Part shown: piece by piece, positions 55,251 to 63,738 of the stretch | Numbering within the stretch: the stretch's first letter is position 1 | Layout of the letters: each line of letters opens with the position of its first letter | NCBI GenBank assembly: GCA_003105015.1 | Contig: PQAF01000003.1 | Location: 137,660 to 201,659, forward strand | Length of the DNA stretch: 64,000 nucleotides | Direction: 5' to 3' | Source of the DNA: Rhodocyclales bacterium | Lineage (GTDB): Bacteria; Pseudomonadota; Gammaproteobacteria; Burkholderiales; Rhodocyclaceae | The notes under the pieces: model-generated | Database searches by the model: none | What the model saw: only the letters and a program-made list of their open reading frames with translations | Told to the model about the DNA's origin: nothing | Position numbers and translations under genes: made by a program

Positions 55251-57374
55251 TCAGGCGGGCGGCAGCGCCGAATCCATCTCGCGTTGCAGGATGCTGCCTT
55301 CAGGCCAGTTGTGCAGGAAACGGGCGCGGTCCTTCTGCCAGGCCTTGCGCCAGGCGGCCTCGCGGTCGTGCCGGCGCATGGCGTCGAGGTCGAGCACGAC
55401 TAGTTCATCCCCGCAGCAGAGGAAGTTGGTGGCCTTCAGGTCGCCGTGGCTGAGGCGTTCGGCGGCCAGCCGGGCGAAGAGCGTGCGGACGGCTTCCTTC
55501 ACCTTGGCCGGCGCGCCGCTCTCGGCATGTTCGGCCAGGCGTGCCTGCAGGTGCGGTCCCTCGCAGTATTCGGTAATCAGCCAGGCGCGGCCGCGCAGCG
55601 GCCCCAGGCGGTGCTCGATGAGCGCCAGCGGGCGCGGCGTGGCGATGCCGAGGAAACGCAGGCGGTGCGCCTCGATCCAGGCATGCCAGGCGCGGCTCGG
55701 CCGCCAGGCGCGCGAGAGGGCGTGGCCGGCGCCCTTGATGTTGTAGCGCTTGATGACCAGCCTGCGGCCGTTCAGTTCGACCAGGGCCAGCGTGGCGGTC
55801 CGGCCGCGCTTGATGGGGATGCCCTGCTCGAGCCAGGCATCCGGATCGGCGATCAATGGGGCGAGGAAGTCGGCTTCGTCGCGCACCAGCGAGAAGAAAC
55901 GGTCGGCACGCTTGGCAACCTTGAAAAGGCTGCAATCGCGCAGGCACTTGTCGAGGTAGTCGGCGAGGCGCGCCTCGCGGGCGCGGACGATGGCTGCCTT
56001 GAGCTGCGCCGCATCGACGTCGAGATGCGGATTGGCCTTGCGGTAGGCTGCCAGCAGGCCGGGCAGCATGCCGCTGCAGGCCGCCTGGGGTAATTGGGCG
56101 AACAGCAGGGCCAGATTGTCCAGGCGCTCGCGATCCGATCCCGCCGGCCGGATGGCGTCGCCGTCGATGACGTACAGCTTGTCCTTCCCGAGCAGGAAAT
56201 TGCCGAGATGGACGTCTTCCTGCAGGATGCCCTGGGCGTGCATGCGGCCGACTACCCCGAACACGCCTTCCAGATCGCCGGCTGCCGTGGCACCCGGAGC
56301 GCGCGCGCCCTGCAGGTATTCGGTGAGCACGAAATGCCCCGCGCCCTCCAGCCTGCCGGCCGCCAGCCGCTGCGCCGTCGGCAGGCCATGGCGATTCAGG
56401 CTGTCGATGCCGCGGCATTCGCGCAGCCAGTGGCGTTCGCTGCCGCGTGCCGCGATGAAGAGCTTGGCCAGCACGGTTTGCCCGTTCCAGTTGCCGATGC
56501 CGGTGAGCCGCTTGCCGGGCAGGATGCGCAGCCAGCGCTCGACGACCAGTTCGCGGCCGTCGTCGAGCGCGATCGTGCTCGGCACGAGCAGCCGGCGGCC
56601 GCCGGCGCGCAGGGACTCGGCGGATTCCTGCGCCTCGTCGCGTCCGGCGAAGAAGCCGGCGATCTGGCGGATGCGCCGCTTGTCGGCGTCGTCGAGCCTT
56701 TTTTTCTGCGCGTAGTCGAGGTAGAAGCGCAGGCGCTGCGTGCGGGAGAGCTGGCGCTTGGCCACCTTGTCGAGGCAGGCGAGGTCCTTGACGATGCGGT
56801 ACTGGAGGAAGGGCGGCCACCAGAAGCCGCCGCTCGGGCAGTCGATGAGGAAGACCTTGCCGGCCGTGTCCACCAGCAGGTTGCGCCACTTCAGATCGCC
56901 ATGCACGAAGCGGCGTCCATGCATGCGGCGGGCGATGTCGGCCACCTGGGCGGAAACGCCGTTCCGCCAGGACTGACTTTTCAATCTCGGGTCGTGGCTG
57001 CGGGCGAGCTTGCCCAGATCGGTCGTATCCGGAATTTCCGCCGTGATCAGCGCCCCGCGCACGAAGCGGCCGCCCTGGCTTTCGAGGCCGTAGGCGACGA
57101 GCCGCGCGGTGGGGATGCCCCAGTCGGCGAAGCGCTGCAGGTTCTCCCATTCCAGTTGCACGCGCGGCTTGGCGAGCAGCCGCTTGAGCGGCTTCTTGCC
57201 GAGGCCGTGGTAGCGCTTGACATAGTAGCGGCGGCCATTGACTTCGACGCGCACGGTGCGGGTGGTGGAGTCCTTGGCGACGATCTCGCCTTCGAGGGCG
57301 AAGACGGCGTCGAGGTCGGCGAAGCGCGCGGTGGCCGCGGCGTCCACCCCGGGCAGGACCAGCCACTGGCTCAT
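55251..57374 (-). CDS. LPS-core kinase-like protein with three tandem kinase domains
   Basis: 707 aa. Three RfaP/InaA-like kinase folds follow one another. Domain 1 (about 25-240): Lys53 in YYVKRYHG, loop HGDLKWRN at 158-165, Asp178 in LIDCPSG. Domain 2 (about 260-480): Lys304 in VLAKLF, loop EDVHLGN at 386-392, Asp404/Asp406 in VIDGD. Domain 3 (about 515-700): Lys542 in VIKRYN, loop HGDLKATN at 643-650, Asp662/Asp664 in VLDLD. All three keep the catalytic Asp and Asn, so all could be active. It overlaps waaP by ATGA. A two-domain relative is known in Pseudomonas; a three-domain form is unusual. Confidence 0.85.
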   Translation of the reverse strand: MSQWLVLPGVDAAATARFADLDAVFALEGEIVAKDSTTRTVRVEVNGRRYYVKRYHGLGKKPLKRLLAKPRVQLEWENLQRFADWGIPTARLVAYGLESQGGRFVRGALITAEIPDTTDLGKLARSHDPRLKSQSWRNGVSAQVADIARRMHGRRFVHGDLKWRNLLVDTAGKVFLIDCPSGGFWWPPFLQYRIVKDLACLDKVAKRQLSRTQRLRFYLDYAQKKRLDDADKRRIRQIAGFFAGRDEAQESAESLRAGGRRLLVPSTIALDDGRELVVERWLRILPGKRLTGIGNWNGQTVLAKLFIAARGSERHWLRECRGIDSLNRHGLPTAQRLAAGRLEGAGHFVLTEYLQGARAPGATAAGDLEGVFGVVGRMHAQGILQEDVHLGNFLLGKDKLYVIDGDAIRPAGSDRERLDNLALLFAQLPQAACSGMLPGLLAAYRKANPHLDVDAAQLKAAIVRAREARLADYLDKCLRDCSLFKVAKRADRFFSLVRDEADFLAPLIADPDAWLEQGIPIKRGRTATLALVELNGRRLVIKRYNIKGAGHALSRAWRPSRAWHAWIEAHRLRFLGIATPRPLALIEHRLGPLRGRAWLITEYCEGPHLQARLAEHAESGAPAKVKEAVRTLFARLAAERLSHGDLKATNFLCCGDELVVLDLDAMRRHDREAAWRKAWQKDRARFLHNWPEGSILQREMDSALPPA
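56970..56981 (+). repeat. GACTGACTTT motif, copy 7
   Basis: GGACTGACTTTT on the plus strand, antisense to the three-domain kinase gene, read there as Lys-Ser-Gln-Ser. Confidence 0.5.
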
Positions 57375-58261
57375 GAGCCTTTCCCCCGTCCCCCTTCCCG
57401 CGGAAGGGGGTGACTGAGGTGCGGAGCGTATTTGCGCCTGTAGCGCTCCATGAGGCGCGCGCCTTCGCGGCCCAGGTAGGCGAGCAGGTCGGCTTCCGCG
57501 TCGAGGACTTCACGCAGCGGACGGTCGAAATAGGCGCGCAGGAAGCGCAGCCGGTCGCGCGCGGTGAGGCCGATCTCCAGCGTGGAGAAGTGCAGGGCGG
57601 CGAGGTCCTTATCGCGCCAACGGCGTGGGGTTGCTGGGCGCCCGCGGCGCCCCGCGGCGCCCTCGCGCACCTGGGCGCGGTGCAGATCGATCAGCGACAG
57701 GCGCAGCTGTCCGGGTGTCGGCGCAGGTTCGGTGTGCAGCAGGAAATGGCAGATGTAGCAGTCGCGGTGGTTGACGCCGCCGCGATGCATCTTTCCCGCC
57801 ATCTGCGCCACGCGGGCGATCAGCGCGCGTTTCAGCGCCGGCGCCGGCGGGCGCGCCGGCCAGTCGCGGCAGTAGTCCTCCAGGCTCACCGTCGGCGCCA
57901 GTTCTTCGGTGACGATGAAGGATTCCAGCTTCGCGGGATTCGAGCCGCGCCGGCCGAAGGCGACGGCCTTCATGGTGTCGACGCCGAGTTCGGTCAGGCG
58001 ATTGATGGCGCGCCACTCGTGCTCGGCGCCGAGCACGGGCAGGCGCGCCGTGACGAGGTTCTTGAAGATCTCCCCCCAGCCGACGCCGCGGTGCAGCTTG
58101 GCGTAATAGCCGCGGCCGGCGACTTCCGTGCGCAGGGTGCGGCGGCCCTCCAGTTCGCGCAGCACCGTGCCCTGCAGCGCGCGCGCGGCGGCGAACGCGT
58201 CCTGCCCCGCCCACAGCGTGCGGAAGGGCTCGTCGAGAAAGAGTTCCTCGGGGCGGCTCAT
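57371..58261 (-). CDS. waaP: LPS core heptose(I) kinase WaaP
   Basis: 296 aa, kinase fold adding phosphate to heptose I. The N-terminal Lys is in GYYAKLHRGVGW, the catalytic loop is VNHRDCYICHFLL (Asp167, the WaaP signature) and the metal Asp192 is in SLIDLHRAQ. The last 14 residues (SHPLPREGGRGKGS) are encoded by a REP-like palindrome that appears to have entered the 3' end. The ATG at 58261 overlaps the waaG stop. Confidence 0.95.
   Translation of the reverse strand: MSRPEELFLDEPFRTLWAGQDAFAAARALQGTVLRELEGRRTLRTEVAGRGYYAKLHRGVGWGEIFKNLVTARLPVLGAEHEWRAINRLTELGVDTMKAVAFGRRGSNPAKLESFIVTEELAPTVSLEDYCRDWPARPPAPALKRALIARVAQMAGKMHRGGVNHRDCYICHFLLHTEPAPTPGQLRLSLIDLHRAQVREGAAGRRGRPATPRRWRDKDLAALHFSTLEIGLTARDRLRFLRAYFDRPLREVLDAEADLLAYLGREGARLMERYRRKYAPHLSHPLPREGGRGKGS
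57379..57414 (-). repeat. REP-like G/C palindrome, copy B, inside waaP
   Basis: On the minus strand GTCACCCCCTTCC-GCGGGAAGGGGG, matching copy A at 44365. It encodes the C-terminal tail of WaaP and ends 5 bases before the start of the three-domain kinase gene. Confidence 0.65.
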
Positions 58262-59373
58262 GACTTGAGGATGATATCCGCCGCGCGCTCGGGCAGGCTG
58301 TAGATGTCGGCGGTTTCGGCCCAGGCGAGGCCGCTGGCGCGCCACTTCCGGCGCGCGTCGTCGTCGGCCAGCATGCCGGCGAGGATGCCGTTGAAGCCAG
58401 GCTGGTCGAAGGGCAGGGGCACGACGCGGCCGGCGCCGGCTTCCTCGATGTAATGCGCGTAGCCGCAGGCGGCGGTGGTGAGCACCGGCAGGCCGGCGAC
58501 GACGGCCTCCAGCAGCACCGTGCCGGTGTTCTCGTTGTAGGCGGGATGGATCAGCAGGTCGGCGCCGAGCAGGAAGCGCGGGATGTCGTCGCGGCCCTTG
58601 AGGATGCGCACGCGATCAGAGAGGCCGAGCGTTCGCGCCATGGAGACGAAGGGCTTCGGGTCGTCCTGGCCGATGGCAATGAGCCGCGTGCGTCGCTTCA
58701 GGGCATCGGGCAGGGCGGCAAGCGCCTTCAAACTGCGGTCGAGCCCCTTGGTCTTGAAGCCGGAGCCGATCTGCAGCAGCAGAAGGTCGCCGTCGGCGAG
58801 ATGGAACTCGCGGCGGAACCCGGCGCGGATCTCCGCGGCATTGGCCGGCGCGCGGCGGTCCGGTGCGATGCCGGGCGGCAACAGGTGCAGACGATCGGCC
58901 GGCGTGGCGTAGTGCTTCACGTAGAGGGCCTGCTGCACGGCGGAGATCATGAGGATCCCGGTTTTCGCCTCCGGCGCGAACACCGCGCGCTCGTAGGCGG
59001 CGAAGTGGCGGTAGCGTCCGGAGAGGCGGTACATCGGATTGCGCAGCGTGCGCGCCTTGTCCTCGTAACAGGGGTCGGCGCAGTAGTAGAGGTCCAGCCC
59101 CGGCATCTTGTTGAAGCCGACCAGGCGGTCGGCCGGGCGTGCCGCCAGGTCCTTGCGCATCCACTCGGCGAACTTCTCGTAGCGGCGGTGGTTGGAAAGC
59201 GCCTTCACCGGCGCCTTCACCACCTCGAAGCCGGCCGGGATGTCGCCCTGCCAGGACAGCGTGTAGACGCGCACGCCGTGGCCGCGCGCCTGGCAGGCGA
59301 GGGCGATGCGCAGGAAGTCGCGCTGCAGGCCGCCGAAGGGGAAGTACTTGAAGAGGGTGAACGCGAGTTGCAT
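58258..59373 (-). CDS. waaG: LPS core alpha-1,3-glucosyltransferase WaaG
   Basis: GT4 enzyme of 371 aa adding the first outer-core glucose to heptose II. LAFTLFKYFPFGGLQRDFLRIA is the WaaG signature; GFNKMPGLDLYYCADPCYEDKA is likewise diagnostic; HPAYNENTGTVLLEAVVAGLPVL is the EX7E donor motif. It lies 12 bases after the upstream kinase-like gene and overlaps waaP. Confidence 0.96.
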   Translation of the reverse strand: MQLAFTLFKYFPFGGLQRDFLRIALACQARGHGVRVYTLSWQGDIPAGFEVVKAPVKALSNHRRYEKFAEWMRKDLAARPADRLVGFNKMPGLDLYYCADPCYEDKARTLRNPMYRLSGRYRHFAAYERAVFAPEAKTGILMISAVQQALYVKHYATPADRLHLLPPGIAPDRRAPANAAEIRAGFRREFHLADGDLLLLQIGSGFKTKGLDRSLKALAALPDALKRRTRLIAIGQDDPKPFVSMARTLGLSDRVRILKGRDDIPRFLLGADLLIHPAYNENTGTVLLEAVVAGLPVLTTAACGYAHYIEEAGAGRVVPLPFDQPGFNGILAGMLADDDARRKWRASGLAWAETADIYSLPERAADIILKS

Positions 59374-59385
59374 CGCCCTTTGCGC

Positions 59386-60213
59386 CTACTCGGCGACGCC
59401 GGGCTTTGCGGTGAGGCAGCGCGCCGGCGGCTGGATGCGCTTCTTCCGGTCCGAACGCGCCGCGACGGTGCGCCACAGCCACTTGGCGAAGGGCGTCAGG
59501 CGATCGACCTGCAGATAGGACTTGAAGAACCACAGGCGGTCGCTGCGGCTCCACATCTGCGAATGGTAGTTGAGCGTGTACAGGTCGCGGATGGCGCAGA
59601 CGACCTTCGAGGGGCGCCAGCGCGATTTCTCCAGGTCGATGACGCGCGCCTCGATGCCGCCGTCCGCATCGATGCGGACGAAGACGTGCTTGGGAAAAAA
59701 GCAGTTGTGCTGGATGCCGTGGGCGTGCATGTCGCGCAGCAGCGCGGCGACCGCTTCAAGCATCCGCAGCCGCAGGGGGCGCGCCGGCGCGCCCTCCTTC
59801 AGCCAGCGCTGCACGCGGTCTTCCATCGAGACGAAGCCGCTCAGTTCCTCGGTGATCAGGATGGCGCGCTCGTCCTTGCCGACCTTGTGCATGGCGAAGT
59901 ACACCGGCTCCAGCGTCGGGACGCCGCAGGCGCGGTAGTGCTGGATGTGGCGGAACTCGCGCAGGAAGGTCGGCGCGCCGCGCACCGGGTGGGTCCACAG
60001 GCGCGCCTTGTGGTTCTCCTGGCGCTTGAGGAAGATGGCGCGCGTGCCGCCGTCGGGCAGGGCCAGTTCGCAGCGCGAGACGCCGCTCCAGCCGCCGCGG
60101 CGGTGGTTGGGCTCCTCGAACCAGTCCGCCTTCAGCTGCCACAGGGCATCGAAGTCGGACAGGCCGTTGTGGGCGAGGATCGGCCGCCAGCGCTCGTTGA
60201 TGAAATCCTTCAT
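59386..60213 (-). CDS. InaA/WapP-type LPS kinase-fold protein
   Basis: 275 aa. The ATP Lys is in IFLKRQENHKA, a Glu follows in EFRHIQHYRACGVPT, the catalytic loop reads GIQHNCFFPKHVFV with Asn170 where WaaP has Asp, and Asp193 in VIDLEKSR binds metal. InaA-group proteins commonly replace the catalytic Asp. It sits in the core kinase cluster with WaaG and WaaP, so a second phosphorylation site on heptose is likely but not shown. Confidence 0.82.
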   Translation of the reverse strand: MKDFINERWRPILAHNGLSDFDALWQLKADWFEEPNHRRGGWSGVSRCELALPDGGTRAIFLKRQENHKARLWTHPVRGAPTFLREFRHIQHYRACGVPTLEPVYFAMHKVGKDERAILITEELSGFVSMEDRVQRWLKEGAPARPLRLRMLEAVAALLRDMHAHGIQHNCFFPKHVFVRIDADGGIEARVIDLEKSRWRPSKVVCAIRDLYTLNYHSQMWSRSDRLWFFKSYLQVDRLTPFAKWLWRTVAARSDRKKRIQPPARCLTAKPGVAE

Positions 60214-60220
60214 CGGCCGC

Positions 60221-60919
60221 TTATTTTTTCACGCGCAGCACGTAGGCGCGCCACTTGTCCCAGTACTTGATGAAGTCGACGTGGCCGATCAGTTCCAGCC
60301 CGGCGGCGGCGAAGTCGCGCTCGATGTCGGCGCGCTTGAAGACGAAGCGGTCGCGCGGGCGGTCGGCGCCGCGGATGCGCGCCTTGCGCGCGTCGTTGAC
60401 CTCGTTGCGCCAGGCGCGGAAGTTGCCGTCCACCCAGAGCGAGACGATCACCGTGCCGGAGCTGATGCGGGCGAACTCCTTGAGCATGGCGATGCGGTCT
60501 TCGCTCTTCTCGATGTGGTGCATCAGGCGGATGCTGAAGACGCACTCGACGAAGTTGTCCGGCAGGCCGGTGTCGAAGGCCGACAGGCAGAAGGACTTCT
60601 CGATGTGCGCGACGACCTCGCGCGGGCGCAGTTCGAGGCCGGCGTCGACCATGGACTGGCTGTTGTCGGCGACGTAGATCGTCCGGTTCGGCTCCTCGGC
60701 CAGCATGGCCCAGAAGCGGCCGGTGCCGCAGGGCAGGTCGAGCACCGAGCGCGGCCGCCCTGCCATGACCAGCGCCTTGCGCGCCATGCCGATCTCGCGC
60801 CAGGTCGACAGCCGGCGCCAGAAGCCGGTGTTGTGCTTGTGGAAATACTTTCGGGCGTGCTCGATGTCGTATTTCTCGGAAAATTCGTAATGCGGGGGGG
60901 TGATGCCTTCGTCAGCCAT
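60221..60919 (-). CDS. Class I SAM-dependent methyltransferase in the LPS cluster
   Basis: 232 aa. Motif I is VLDLPCGTGRFWAMLA, then VADNSQSMVDAGLE, and the post-I acidic residue. The C-terminal WDKWRAYVLRVKK is of no known signature. The ATG at 60919 is preferred over the GTG at 60931 because AGGTGG lies 8 bases before it. It is the first gene of the minus-strand core cluster. Acceptor unknown. Confidence 0.8.
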   Translation of the reverse strand: MADEGITPPHYEFSEKYDIEHARKYFHKHNTGFWRRLSTWREIGMARKALVMAGRPRSVLDLPCGTGRFWAMLAEEPNRTIYVADNSQSMVDAGLELRPREVVAHIEKSFCLSAFDTGLPDNFVECVFSIRLMHHIEKSEDRIAMLKEFARISSGTVIVSLWVDGNFRAWRNEVNDARKARIRGADRPRDRFVFKRADIERDFAAAGLELIGHVDFIKYWDKWRAYVLRVKK

Positions 60920-61043
60920 GCCTGAAACCACCTGATTTGAAGCCCGTTATCATGCCTGAAAACCCTAAAAAAGTCATCCACTTATCGAGGAAATCCGGCG
61001 CTCCGCCGTATAATGCGGCTGGCCTCATGCGGGATCAACGGAA

Positions 61044-61313
61044 ATGAAAAAGACCGATCTGGAAAAACTCAAGGGATTGAAAATCGACAGCCGGATGAAG
61101 CATGCCAGCACGCCGGGCCGCTTCGGCGCGGCGGCGGATGCGGCGACGAGTCGGCGCGAGCAGCGCGAACGGGAGCGGGCGCAGGGCCTGGTGCCTTTCG
61201 CCGTCAAGCTCGACGGCGAACTGGTGAAGCGTGTCCAGGCGCTGGCGATGGAAAGAAAGGCGGGGCTGAACGAGGTGGTGGCCGAACTGCTGGAAAAAGG
61301 GATGGCGCGCTGA
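61044..61313 (+). CDS. Small ribbon-helix-helix-like protein
   Basis: 89 aa. A basic N-terminal half (REQRERERAQ) precedes VPFAVKLDGELVKRVQALAMERKAGLNEVVAELLEKG, which has the strand-helix-helix spacing of RHH/Arc-type DNA-binding proteins. No toxin gene is adjacent. A regulator or DNA-binding protein is plausible; the family is not recognised. It is divergent from the methyltransferase gene. Confidence 0.7.
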   Translation: MKKTDLEKLKGLKIDSRMKHASTPGRFGAAADAATSRREQRERERAQGLVPFAVKLDGELVKRVQALAMERKAGLNEVVAELLEKGMAR

Positions 61314-61314
61314 G

Positions 61315-62091
61315 CTACCAGCGAAAGGTGGCGCCGAGGAGGAAGGCGCGATCCGTGGCCGCCCGGCCGTGGCCATGCTTCAGGCCGGCATCGAGATCGA
61401 ACGCCGGTGTCGGCGAATAGATGAATCCCAGCACTCGGTAGCGGATTGAACTGCGATCCGCACCGTCCGGGTTGGAATCGGCGCTGAAGTCGGCGACCAG
61501 CTTGAGCCGGTCCGTCGCCTTCCAGGCGAGCGCGCCGGAAAGATGCATGAGGTCGCTGCGCTGGTCCACCGTGTTGTTGTTGCGGCGGTAGCCGAGGTGG
61601 GAATGGAAGGCCAGCGGACCCGGCTCGTAGCTGAGCACCAGCAGGGCGCCCCAGGTGGCGCGTCCGGCGCCGAAGCCGCGGCCGGCGTCGCCGGTCGGCA
61701 GGGTGATGCCCGGCTTGAAGGCGAGGCTCAGCGCCTCGCGCTCGTAGAAGCGCCACTTCAAATCCAGCGAAGCGTCGAGCGGCCCCTTGCGGGCATGGCG
61801 GCCGCCGGCGTCATGCGTGTGCTGGCGCAGCACGGGCAGGCCGACCTGCAGATCGGCGTTCTCCAGCAGGCCGTAACTCAGCACGGCCGCCGTCTGCAGT
61901 TCGCGCACCGTGACGCCCGGGGGATTGTCGCGGGTCTTGTCCAGCATAAGTTCAAGCTGGTAGTTGCCGTCGCCCTGTGTGCCGGTGTCCTCGGTGAGCA
62001 GCGGGTGGGCCGCCTCGACGGACGTACCGAATCCTGCGGCCAGGACGGCGGCTGCGGCCAGACGGGTTTTGCGTGCGATCTCGTGGTTCAC
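61315..62091 (-). CDS. Outer-membrane beta-barrel-like protein (phenol-degradation MetA type)
   Basis: About 258 aa from a GTG at 62091, which gives a clean signal peptide (NHEIARKTRLAAAAVLAAGF). The mature part is a series of alternating strands (YQLELMLDKTRDN, YGLLENADLQVGLPVL, FLLGATFRW) ending in aromatic Trp, as in outer-membrane barrels of the Phenol_MetA_deg/transporter group. An ATG at 62124 is the alternative but lies in the T-run of the tRNA terminator. Substrate unknown. Confidence 0.7.
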   Translation of the reverse strand: MNHEIARKTRLAAAAVLAAGFGTSVEAAHPLLTEDTGTQGDGNYQLELMLDKTRDNPPGVTVRELQTAAVLSYGLLENADLQVGLPVLRQHTHDAGGRHARKGPLDASLDLKWRFYEREALSLAFKPGITLPTGDAGRGFGAGRATWGALLVLSYEPGPLAFHSHLGYRRNNNTVDQRSDLMHLSGALAWKATDRLKLVADFSADSNPDGADRSSIRYRVLGFIYSPTPAFDLDAGLKHGHGRAATDRAFLLGATFRW

Positions 62092-62125
62092 AAGCAGTGG
62101 CGGGTTTTCCGGATCCGCGATCATA

Positions 62126-62158
62126 AACAAAAAGGGCCTGCAAGACTTGCAGGCCCTT
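62126..62158 (-). terminator. Intrinsic terminator after tRNA-Val
   Basis: A GGGCCTGCAAG / CTTGCAGGCCC stem followed on the minus strand by TTTTTG, 8 bases after the tRNA 3' end. It lies upstream of the barrel protein gene, which therefore needs its own promoter or readthrough. Confidence 0.8.
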
Positions 62159-62165
62159 CGAGTTC

Positions 62166-62240
62166 TGGTGGGCGGCACAGGGTTCGAACCTGTGACCCCT
62201 GCCGTGTGAAGGCAGTGCTCTACCGCTGAGCTAGCCGCCC
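62166..62240 (-). tRNA. tRNA-Val (anticodon CAC)
   Basis: 75 nt with encoded CCA. The acceptor stem GGGCGGC/GCCGCCC, D-loop AGCGGTA, anticodon stem-loop CTGCC-TTCACAC-GGCAG (anticodon CAC, reading GUG), and T-loop TTCGAAC are all present. Confidence 0.97.
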
Positions 62241-62255
62241 GTTTGGGAGGCGCGC

Positions 62256-62284
62256 ATTCTCTCATGGCGGCCGTTTTCGGTCAA
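62256..62284 (-). promoter_or_regulatory. Promoter of tRNA-Val
   Basis: TTGACC (62284-62279), a 17 bp spacer and GAGAAT (62261-62256) on the minus strand, 15 bases before the tRNA 5' end. Confidence 0.65.
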
Positions 62285-62343
62285 TTTCCGCGGGGTGGAC
62301 ACCCCCGATCGCTTAAAATATCGTCTTTTTTGCGTCTTCAGCC

Positions 62344-63738
62344 ATGAACCGACCCGTCCGCACCCGCTTCGCCCCCAGCCCGACCGGCTACCTCCACGTC
62401 GGCGGCGCCCGCACGGCGCTCTACTCCTGGGCCTATGCGCGCAAGCATGGCGGCACTTTCATCCTGCGCATCGAGGACACCGACATCGAGCGTTCGACGC
62501 AGGCTTCCATCGACGCCATCCTCGACGGCATGAGCTGGCTCGGCCTCGACTGGGACGAGGGGCCGTTCTACCAGATGCAGCGCCTGGAACGCTATGCCGA
62601 GGTGGCGCAGCAGCTGATCAAGGGCGGCCACGCCTACTGGTGCTACGCCAGCAAGGAGGAGTTGGACGCCATGCGCGAGGCGCAGCGCGCGCGCGGCGAG
62701 AAACCGCGCTACGACGGCCGCTGGCGGCCGGAGAACGCCAAGGGCAGGACGCCGCCCGCCGACGTGAAGCCGATCCTGCGCTTCCGCAATCCCGACGACG
62801 GCGCGGTGGCCTGGGACGATCTCGTCAAGGGCCGCATCGAGATCGCCAACGCCGAACTGGACGACCTCGTCCTGCTGCGCGCCGACGGCGTGCCGACCTA
62901 CAACTTCGGCGTGGTGGTGGACGACCTCGACATGGGCATCACGCACTGCATCCGCGGCGACGACCATGTGAACAACACGCCGCGCCAGATCAACATCTAC
63001 CGCGCGCTGGGCGCGCCGCTGCCGGCCTTCGCCCACGTTCCGATGATCCTCGGCAGCGACGGCGAGCGCCTCTCCAAGCGCCACGGCGCGGTGTCGGTGA
63101 TGCAGTACGCCGAGGACGGCTTCCTGCCCGAGGCGCTGCTCAACTACCTGGCGCGGCTCGGCTGGTCGCACGGCAACCATGAGGTGTTCTCGCTCGAGCA
63201 GTTCGTCGACTGGTTCGACCTCGAGCACATCAGCCGCTCGCCGGCGCAGTTCAACCCGGAGAAGCTGGCCTGGCTGAACCAGCAGCACCTCAAGGTGCGC
63301 GACGACAGGATGCTGGCCGAGGAGGTGGCGCCGCGCCTGGCCGCGCGCGGCATCGGCACCGCCGCCGGGCCGTCGCTGGAAAAGGTCGTGGCGCTCTACA
63401 AGGACCGCGTGTCGACGCTGAATGAGCTGGCCGACGCCGTCGAGCCCTTCTACGTCGAGGTCTATCCCGGCGCCGAGCTGCTGGCGCAGCACGTCACCGA
63501 GGCGGCGCGCGACGCGCTGCGCGAGCTGCGCACGCGGCTGGAGACGACGGTGTGGGAGAAGGCGCAGCTCAACCAGGCGCTGAAGGATGTCGTCGCCGCG
63601 CGCGGCCTCAAGCTGCCGCAGCTGGCGATCCCGCTGCGCGTCGTGCTCACCGGCCAGCCGCAGACGCCGTCGATCGACGCGGTGCTGGAAGCCTTCGGCC
63701 GCGACGTCGTGCTGGCGCGGCTAGGGCGCCACGCCTAG
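62344..63738 (+). CDS. gltX: Glutamyl-tRNA synthetase
   Basis: Class I synthetase, 464 aa, with [20 protein letters not shown] (HIGH-equivalent HVGG), [15 protein letters not shown] and the KMSKS-equivalent [14 protein letters not shown]. Full length with its alpha-helical anticodon-binding C-terminal region. No Shine-Dalgarno is obvious. Its last 18 bases overlap the convergent mnmC gene. Confidence 0.97.
   Translation: MNRPVRTRFAPSPTGYLHVGGARTALYSWAYARKHGGTFILRIEDTDIERSTQASIDAILDGMSWLGLDWDEGPFYQMQRLERYAEVAQQLIKGGHAYWCYASKEELDAMREAQRARGEKPRYDGRWRPENAKGRTPPADVKPILRFRNPDDGAVAWDDLVKGRIEIANAELDDLVLLRADGVPTYNFGVVVDDLDMGITHCIRGDDHVNNTPRQINIYRALGAPLPAFAHVPMILGSDGERLSKRHGAVSVMQYAEDGFLPEALLNYLARLGWSHGNHEVFSLEQFVDWFDLEHISRSPAQFNPEKLAWLNQQHLKVRDDRMLAEEVAPRLAARGIGTAAGPSLEKVVALYKDRVSTLNELADAVEPFYVEVYPGAELLAQHVTEAARDALRELRTRLETTVWEKAQLNQALKDVVAARGLKLPQLAIPLRVVLTGQPQTPSIDAVLEAFGRDVVLARLGRHA

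Noticed and set aside
62061..62265. N-terminal extension of the barrel protein through the tRNA
   Set aside because: The upstream codons translate the tRNA and its terminator; not a plausible coding region.
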